From contig JAOPUQ010000118.1 of the NCBI GenBank assembly GCA_025963425.1, positions 1 to 9,190 of the forward strand: a stretch of 9,190 nucleotides of DNA, read 5' to 3'. This document shows positions 4,694 through 9,190 of this stretch, in pieces. The notes beneath the pieces are model-generated. The model was not told where the DNA came from, did no database searches, and saw only the letters and a list, made by a program, of their open reading frames with translations. The number at the start of each line of letters is the position of its first letter. Position 1 is the first letter of the stretch. The DNA comes from Modestobacter sp. (GTDB lineage Bacteria > Actinomycetota > Actinomycetes > Mycobacteriales > Geodermatophilaceae). The translations under genes and the position numbers were made by a program.

Positions 4694-6816
4694 CCCCGTC
4701 CGTCCCCTTCCGGCAGACCTGGGCCGCACTGGCGCTCAGCGCGGCCGCCCGGGTCGCGCTCGGTGTGGGCGCCCTCCTGGTCCTGCTGTCGGTGCTGCCC
4801 ACGGTGGCCGGCTGGCAGACCAGCGTGGTGATGTCCGGGTCGATGGAGCCGACGCTCTCCCCCGGCGACGTCACGCTGGTCCGCCCGGTCGACGCCGCCG
4901 AGCTGCAGACCGGCCAGGTCGTGCTGGTCGACGACCCCGACCGGCCCGCCCGGCTGCGCATGCACCGGGTGGTCGGCATCGAGGACGGCCAACTCCGGCT
5001 GCGCGGCGACGCCAACCCCGCCGCCGACTCCTCCCTCGTGGCTCCCGCCGCCGTGCACGGCGTCGGTGCCCTGCGGCTGCCCGGCCTCGGTCTGCCCGCC
5101 GTGTGGCTGGCCGAGCACCGCCCGGCACCGCTGGCCGGCACCGTCGGGGTGCTCGCCGCCCTGATCGGCCTGGCGCTGCTGCACCGGGCACCCGGGCGGG
5201 ACGACGACCGCACGGACGACGACCGCACGGACGGCGAGTCCGCCGCGCAGCGGTCGCGCCGGTCCTCCGGCCGGGCGGCGCGCACGGCGGTGCTGACCGG
5301 CGCCGTGCTCGCCCTGGCCGCACCCGTGGCCACCTCCGGCGCGGCGGCCACGTTCACCGCCGTCACCAGCAACCCGACGAGCACCTTCGCCGCGGCCAAG
5401 TACTGGACCTGCGCCGCCGCGCTCGGCACCGGTGGGGCCGGGGCGACGGTCTACTACCCGCTGCAGGAGTCCCGGGGCACGACCGCGGCCAACAGCGGGA
5501 CGGCCGGCTCCGCGGCGAACGGCACCTACAGCGGCAGCGGGGTGACCTACCGGGTCGCGGGCCCGCAGTGCGCCCCGTCGGTCCGCTCGGCGATCACCCT
5601 GGACGGGACGGCCGGTCAGGTCTGGTCGAACCAGCAGATGGCCGGCCCGCAGACCTTCTCCGTCCAGGCCTGGTTCACGACCACCACGACCCGCGGCGGC
5701 AAGCTGGTCGGGTTCGGCAACGGCGCCGCGGGCGCCGCCTCGAGCCAGTACGACCGGCACGTCTACATGACCAACGCCGGCAAGCTGGTCTTCGGCGTCT
5801 ACCACGGCACCCACGTCACCATCACCTCGGCCGCGTCCTACAACGACGGCCGGTGGCACCAGGTCATCGCCACGTTCAGCGGCGGCACCGGGATGCGGCT
5901 CTACGTGGACGGGGCGCTGGCCGGCACGGCCGGCGCGACGGCCGCGGAGAACACCACCGGCTACTGGCGGGTCGGTTACGACTCGCTCGACGCGGGCTGG
6001 GCCGGCGCACCGGCGAGCGGCTGGTTCGCCGGGTCGCTGGCGCACGTCGCGGTCTCCCCGAGCGTGCTGTCGGCCGCCGAGGTGGCCGGCCAGTACGGCG
6101 CCGGCCCGCTGACCTGCAGCACCCAGACGGGGCCCAGTGGCGCGGCCGCGCCGCGGTACTGGCCGCTGCAGGAGGCCGGCGGGACGACGGCGGTCAACAA
6201 CGGCTCGACCGGCACGGTGGCCAACGGCACGTACAGCGCCGGGGGTGTCACGTTCGGGGTGGCCGGACCGTCCTGCGGCCCCGGGCAGAGCGCGGCGATC
6301 CGGCTCGACGGCGCCAGCGGCCAGGTCTGGAGCACCCAGGTGGTGGTCAACCCACAGGTGTTCTCCGAGTCGATCTGGTTCGCCACGACGACCACCCGGG
6401 GCGGCCGGCTGATCGGCTTCAGCTCCGGCGCGAACGGTGCGTCCTCGGCCCAGTTCGATCGGCACATGTACCTGAACAACGCTGGTCAGGTGTACTTCGG
6501 GGTCTACAACGGCGGGATGTTCACCCTCAACAGCTCGGCGTCCTACAACGACGGTGCCTGGCACCTGGCCACGGCGAGCTTCTCGGCCACCACCGGCATG
6601 CGGCTGTACGTGGACGGCGCACTTGCCGGGTCGAGCACGGCGACGACGCTCGCGGAGAACACCACCGGGTACTGGCGGATCGGCTACGACCACATCGGGG
6701 GCTGGCCGAGCGGGCCGACGAGCGGCTGGTTCGCCGGGTCGCTGGCCCAGGCCAGCGTCTACGACCGGGTGCTGAGCGCGGCGGAGGTCACGGCGCTGTA
6801 CTCCGCCGGCAGCTGA
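4690..6816 (+). CDS. SipW-type signal peptidase I fused to two LamG-type domains
   Basis: A 708-residue predicted membrane protein in three parts. (1) Signal peptidase, about 1-165: TM helix about 17-40, VVMSGSMEPTLSPGD (46-60) with likely nucleophile Ser51, MHRVVG (91-96) with His92 where bacterial-type enzymes have Lys, RGDAN (105-109) with Asp107, then TM helix about 147-165. Ser/His/Asp marks the SipW/ER/archaeal class. (2) A charged, presumably cytoplasmic linker (about 166-197) with a DDDRT repeat, then a second signal-like hydrophobic segment (about 198-217) ending SGAAA before TFTAVTSNPTSTFAAA, a SipW-cognate-like motif. (3) Two LamG-like jelly-roll repeats (about 241-475 and 476-708), each with PLQE, a paired Cys, SYNDG.WH and MRLYVDGALAG. 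No LPXTG or terminal TM is present. GTG at 4690 overlaps the preceding stop. It probably cleaves the TasA-like neighbour and may cut its own tail. LamG domains bind glycans or matrix proteins; the ligand here is unknown. Confidence 0.85.
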   Translation: MTPSVPFRQTWAALALSAAARVALGVGALLVLLSVLPTVAGWQTSVVMSGSMEPTLSPGDVTLVRPVDAAELQTGQVVLVDDPDRPARLRMHRVVGIEDGQLRLRGDANPAADSSLVAPAAVHGVGALRLPGLGLPAVWLAEHRPAPLAGTVGVLAALIGLALLHRAPGRDDDRTDDDRTDGESAAQRSRRSSGRAARTAVLTGAVLALAAPVATSGAAATFTAVTSNPTSTFAAAKYWTCAAALGTGGAGATVYYPLQESRGTTAANSGTAGSAANGTYSGSGVTYRVAGPQCAPSVRSAITLDGTAGQVWSNQQMAGPQTFSVQAWFTTTTTRGGKLVGFGNGAAGAASSQYDRHVYMTNAGKLVFGVYHGTHVTITSAASYNDGRWHQVIATFSGGTGMRLYVDGALAGTAGATAAENTTGYWRVGYDSLDAGWAGAPASGWFAGSLAHVAVSPSVLSAAEVAGQYGAGPLTCSTQTGPSGAAAPRYWPLQEAGGTTAVNNGSTGTVANGTYSAGGVTFGVAGPSCGPGQSAAIRLDGASGQVWSTQVVVNPQVFSESIWFATTTTRGGRLIGFSSGANGASSAQFDRHMYLNNAGQVYFGVYNGGMFTLNSSASYNDGAWHLATASFSATTGMRLYVDGALAGSSTATTLAENTTGYWRIGYDHIGGWPSGPTSGWFAGSLAQASVYDRVLSAAEVTALYSAGS
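5200..5229 (+). repeat. 15-bp tandem duplication coding DDDRT twice
   Basis: GACGACGACCGCACG occurs twice in direct tandem (5200-5214 and 5215-5229) inside the peptidase-LamG linker. It is in frame with the gene, so copy-number change would only lengthen or shorten the charged linker. Confidence 0.85.
5410..6813 (+). repeat. Internal LamG domain duplication, about 705-bp units
   Basis: Protein residues 241-475 and 476-708 align end to end with a constant offset of 235-236 residues. Shared landmarks are a Cys pair 53 residues apart in each unit (241/294 and 476/529), PLQE, ANGTYS, LDG, GQVWS, FxxxTTTTRGG, SYNDG, TGMRLYVDGALAG, AENTTGYWR and SGWFAGSLA. Silent and replacement differences are spread throughout, so the duplication is old rather than an assembly artefact. 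Confidence 0.9.
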
Positions 6817-6825
6817 GCCGCCCGG

Positions 6826-8634
6826 TCAGTCGCCGGTCAGTGACGTGGCCGGCAACCAGTCGGCGTCGAGCAGCTCGGCGACCTGCTGCAGCCCGGCGGT
6901 GTCGCCCCCGGCCGTCGAACCGGTGACCGCCAGCCGCTCCACCATCACCCGGGCCACCTGCTCCTCCACCGTGTCGGCCGCGTAGGCGATCCGCCAGGGG
7001 GAGACCTGGTGGTCCCGGTGCGTGCGCCCGGTGACCTGCCGGGCGGCGATGCCGGAGAAGCGCGGCTGGTGGAACAAACCCACCCGGGGCGTGGTGGACG
7101 CCGTCCGCCCCCCGGGCAGCCGCTCGCCGGCGTGCAGGCTGATCGAGGCGGTCACGGTGAAGACGCAGACCTGTGCGTCACCGGTCTGGAAGCGCAGCCG
7201 TTCGGCCTCCACGTCGAACCGGTCCCGGCCGTAGATGCCGGCCACCGCGATGCCGCCGGCCAGCAGCGCCTCCCGGATCGGGTCCGCCGCGGTCTCCACG
7301 AACTCCACCGACACGGCCACCTGCCGGTCGGCCTCCACCTGGGCCTTCACCCAGTCGACGGTGGCGGCGGCGCGGATCAGCCCGGCCTTCTGCCGGAAGC
7401 GCAGCAGTGCCGCGCGGCCCCGGGCGGTCTCCCGCTTGCGCCGGGCCAGCTGCATCTCGGCCCGGAACTCCGACCACTCGGCCTCGTACTGCGCGCGCTC
7501 CGCCGGGGTCAGCAGCACCGGGGTGCCGGTCACCGACACCGGTCCCCAGGGCGCCGCGCGGTGCAGGGTCGCGGGCGGGTCGCTGTCGGTCAGCCATCCG
7601 CGCAACCGGGCCAGGTCGGCCCGTCGCTCGCCGGCGTCCTCGGTCCACTCCCAGCCGTAGCGGCCACGTTCCACGTGGAACCCGTGGGCGGCCAGCCGGC
7701 TCGGCAGATCCGACCAGGCGCGCAGCGGCTCCTCGTGGACCGCGGCGAAGTGCGGCGCCAGGTAGGGCAGCTCCAGCGGGCTGTGCGCGGGCGTGGCGGT
7801 GGCGAGCAGCACGAACGGCGCGTCCTTCACCCGGCCGGCGCCGGAGACCGCCTTCCAGTTCTTCCACCGCTGCGTCGTGGTGTGCCGCACCATGTGCGCC
7901 TCGTCGGCGATGACCACGTCGAAGCGGCGACCGGCGACCTTGCCCAGCCGGTCCCAGGTGGTCACGCACCAGCGCAGCCCGCCGTCGCCGAACGCGGCGA
8001 TCGACCGCGTCCAGTGCGGCACGGTGATCGCGGCGGGCCGGTCGGCGACCACCAGCACCGTGCGCACCGGGCGTGCGCCGTCCGCGCGCCGCGCGGCGAT
8101 CTGCTGCACCGCCAGGACGGCGGTTCCGGTCTTGCCCACGCCGGGGTCGTCGCCGAGGAGGAACATCCGGCTGCCGGCCGCGGCGGAGGCGGCGATCGCG
8201 GCGGCACCCGAGCGCTGCTCGGCCCGCGGCTGCATCGGCTGACATGCCGGGAGCGGGCGGGGCTCCGCGTTGAGCTCGTCTTCGATGAAGCGCTCGAAGG
8301 TGTAGGGCGCGGAGTCGTAACCGGCCAGCTCGGGGGGCAGCTCGGCGCCCACGTACACGGTCGCCTGCAGGCCCGCGTGCCAGCCGGCGCCCGGCGCCGG
8401 GGCGCGGAAGGGGACGGCGAGCACCCAGACCCGCTCCCCCGGTCCGGCGACCGGCACCTCGGGCGGAGCCGCCCGACCGCGGGTCGCGCGCGGCCCCGGG
8501 GGCGCCTTCTTCGCCGCGGTCACCTTCGTGGCGGGGGCGGCCTTCTTCGCCGCGGTCGCCTTCGTGGCGGTGGGCCGCTGCGACGCGGCCGCCGGTCGAC
8601 GGGCAGACGGACGGGCGCGGCGTCGTCCGGGCAC
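6826..8634 (-). CDS. SNF2-like superfamily 2 DEAH helicase with Lys/Ala-rich N-terminus
   Basis: A 602-residue ATP-dependent DNA translocase or helicase. Residues 1-60 are a basic, disordered, Lys/Ala/Pro-rich tail with two TKxTAAKKA repeats, like histone H1-type tails. Helicase motifs follow in order: QPMQPRAEQ (132-140, Q-like), Walker A GDDPGVGKTGT (161-171), Walker B DVVIADEAHM (239-248), ATATP (278-282, motif III), VSVEF (441-445, motif IV-like), VFTVTASISLHAGE (491-504, motif V), and QVTGRTHRDHQ (533-543, motif VI, SNF2-like). Walker A differs from the usual SNF2 GDEMGLGKT. No nuclease, zinc-binding or methylase domain is visible. GTG at 8634 is chosen for the GAGGAG seven bases upstream; the frame stays open to 8805, but that part is low-complexity and lacks a site. 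It is convergent with the LamG gene (9 bases between stops) and stands alone. Its role is unknown; DNA repair, chromatin remodelling or phage defence are possible. Confidence 0.85.
   Translation of the reverse strand: MPGRRRARPSARRPAAASQRPTATKATAAKKAAPATKVTAAKKAPPGPRATRGRAAPPEVPVAGPGERVWVLAVPFRAPAPGAGWHAGLQATVYVGAELPPELAGYDSAPYTFERFIEDELNAEPRPLPACQPMQPRAEQRSGAAAIAASAAAGSRMFLLGDDPGVGKTGTAVLAVQQIAARRADGARPVRTVLVVADRPAAITVPHWTRSIAAFGDGGLRWCVTTWDRLGKVAGRRFDVVIADEAHMVRHTTTQRWKNWKAVSGAGRVKDAPFVLLATATPAHSPLELPYLAPHFAAVHEEPLRAWSDLPSRLAAHGFHVERGRYGWEWTEDAGERRADLARLRGWLTDSDPPATLHRAAPWGPVSVTGTPVLLTPAERAQYEAEWSEFRAEMQLARRKRETARGRAALLRFRQKAGLIRAAATVDWVKAQVEADRQVAVSVEFVETAADPIREALLAGGIAVAGIYGRDRFDVEAERLRFQTGDAQVCVFTVTASISLHAGERLPGGRTASTTPRVGLFHQPRFSGIAARQVTGRTHRDHQVSPWRIAYAADTVEEQVARVMVERLAVTGSTAGGDTAGLQQVAELLDADWLPATSLTGD
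8504..8570 (-). repeat. Two 31-bp direct repeats in the helicase N-terminal tail
   Basis: Bases 8504-8534 and 8540-8570 are identical except for one position (A versus G), with a start-to-start distance of 36 bases (12 codons). They encode the two TKxTAAKKA units of the basic tail. The near identity suggests a recent in-frame duplication. Confidence 0.88.
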
Positions 8635-8641
8635 GCGGCAG

Positions 8642-8647
8642 CTCCTC
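8642..8647 (-). promoter_or_regulatory. Ribosome-binding site fixing the helicase start
   Basis: GAGGAG on the minus strand ends seven bases before the GTG at 8634 and decides this start against the longer open frame. Confidence 0.7.
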
Positions 8648-8675
8648 GCTGGTCGATCGGGGGAGGTCGCGGCCG

Positions 8676-8681
8676 ACGCTA
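8676..8681 (-). promoter_or_regulatory. Possible -10 box for the helicase gene
   Basis: TAGCGT, followed by CG, is the same octamer core as at the proposed thi promoter. It lies 41 bases upstream of the GTG. No clear -35 is seen. GGAAC 18 bases before a CGTC also resembles an ECF-type arrangement, but the spacing is long. Confidence 0.25.
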
Positions 8682-8834
8682 GCCGGGCGGGGTGACGTTC
8701 CGCGGTCACGTGCGCCGTGGCCGGGTGTGTCGCAGCGGGTGGCCGGGAGCCGATCCGCAGCGGGCCGCGGCGCCCACCGCCGTGTGCGGCCCCCGGCGGG
8801 ACCATCGGGCCGCGGCCTCTGATGGGATCACGGC

Positions 8835-9190
8835 ATGACCGAGGCGATCCGGCTGGCGGCCCGCACGCTCGGCGACTCCGGGCCGCGGGTGGTGTTCGTG
8901 CACGGCCTGTTCGGCCAGGGCCGCAACTGGACGACGATCGCCCGCCGGCTGGCCGAGGACGGCCACCGGGTGACCCTGCTCGACCTGCCCAACCACGGCC
9001 ACTCGCCGTGGACCGACCGGGTCGACTACCTGGACATGGCCGAGCTGGTCGCCGCGGAGCTCGCCACCTTCGGCGAGCCGGTCACCCTGGTCGGGCACTC
9101 GATGGGCGGCAAGGTGGCCATGCAGCTGGCGCTGCGCCACCCCGAGCTGCTGCGGGCGCTCGTCGTCGTCGACATCGCCCCCACCGACTA
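8835..9190 (+). CDS. Alpha/beta hydrolase (esterase-like), N-terminal part, 3' end outside window
   Basis: The first 118 residues of an alpha/beta-hydrolase-fold enzyme, cut by the window edge. VVFVHGLFGQGRNW (19-32) is the oxyanion-hole HG motif, LLDLPNHGHSPW (48-59) the following strand-loop, and GHSMGGKVAMQLA (87-99) the nucleophile elbow with Ser89 as catalytic Ser. VVDIAP follows on the next strand. The HGLFG..NW and DLPNHGHS pattern resembles the YbfF/ABHD11-type esterases; substrates of this group vary, so none is assigned. The catalytic Asp and His lie beyond the window. ATG at 8835 has only a weak GGGA upstream. It is divergent from the helicase, with about 200 bases between the two starts and no other gene there. 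Confidence 0.88.
   Translation, partial: MTEAIRLAARTLGDSGPRVVFVHGLFGQGRNWTTIARRLAEDGHRVTLLDLPNHGHSPWTDRVDYLDMAELVAAELATFGEPVTLVGHSMGGKVAMQLALRHPELLRALVVVDIAPTD

Noticed and set aside
4645..6693. Minus-strand open frame opposite the SipW-LamG gene
   Set aside because: Its Arg/Gly/Val-rich translation has no domain, while the plus strand encodes catalytic and LamG motifs.
6823..6841. CGGTCAGT repeated twice between the LamG stop and the end of the helicase
   Set aside because: It is eight bases long, mostly within the helicase's last codons, and has no symmetry or spacing that suggests a site.
7009..8682. Long plus-strand open frame opposite the helicase
   Set aside because: It is a shadow of the helicase gene, whose minus-strand translation has all helicase motifs. 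The plus-strand product is low-complexity.
8798..8834. Possible leaderless promoter (GGGACC ... TGGGAT) for the alpha/beta hydrolase
   Set aside because: TGGGAT is well placed for a start at the ATG, but it mismatches TAnnnT at the key second position and the -35 spacing is 19 bases.
1..9190. Mobile element, CRISPR array, att site or horizontally acquired island
   Set aside because: No transposase, integrase, terminal inverted repeats, regular spacer repeats or tRNA gene is visible, and base composition is even across all genes.

Overview
The window is very GC-rich (third codon positions almost all G or C), densely coded, and uses GTG starts and 4-base ATGA/GTGA gene overlaps. Together with the protein types (an actinobacterial-style DinB with a long C-terminal extension, a thiMED operon, and a SipW-type peptidase next to LamG domains), this points to an actinomycete. 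Geodermatophilaceae or a close relative is my best guess, from general resemblance only. No tRNA, rRNA, CRISPR array, insertion sequence or integrase gene was seen.

Layout. 1-696 (+) is the C-terminal part of DNA polymerase IV (DinB). 697-914 holds a hairpin and a small Sel1/TPR-like coding remnant that reads only if two single-base losses are allowed. 915-3277 (-) is a thiamine operon, thiM-thiE-thiD, with each stop overlapping the next start. It is preceded by a TPP riboswitch (3204-3277) whose 3' strand carries the thiM ribosome-binding site. 3278-3516 is a divergent intergenic region with a possible thi -10 box and the ribosome-binding site of the next gene. 3517-3972 (+) is an ElaA-like GNAT acetyltransferase.

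4109-6816 (+) is the most unusual part, a translationally coupled gene pair. The first gene encodes a small TasA/camelysin-like exported protein. The second encodes a SipW-type (ER/archaeal class) signal peptidase fused, through a charged linker and a second signal-peptide-like segment, to two LamG-type repeats. The peptidase may process its neighbour and also its own LamG tail.

6826-8634 (-) is a SNF2-like SF2 helicase with a Lys/Ala/Pro-rich, histone H1-like N-terminus, standing alone. From 8835 (+) to the window edge is the N-terminal part of an alpha/beta hydrolase.

How the genes work together. ThiM and ThiD phosphorylate salvaged thiazole and pyrimidine, and ThiE joins the two phosphates into thiamine phosphate, all under TPP feedback. 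The TasA-like/SipW-LamG pair looks like an export and surface-assembly module. DinB and the helicase act on DNA but are not linked to each other by position. The longest stretch without a coding gene is 3199-3516, described above.
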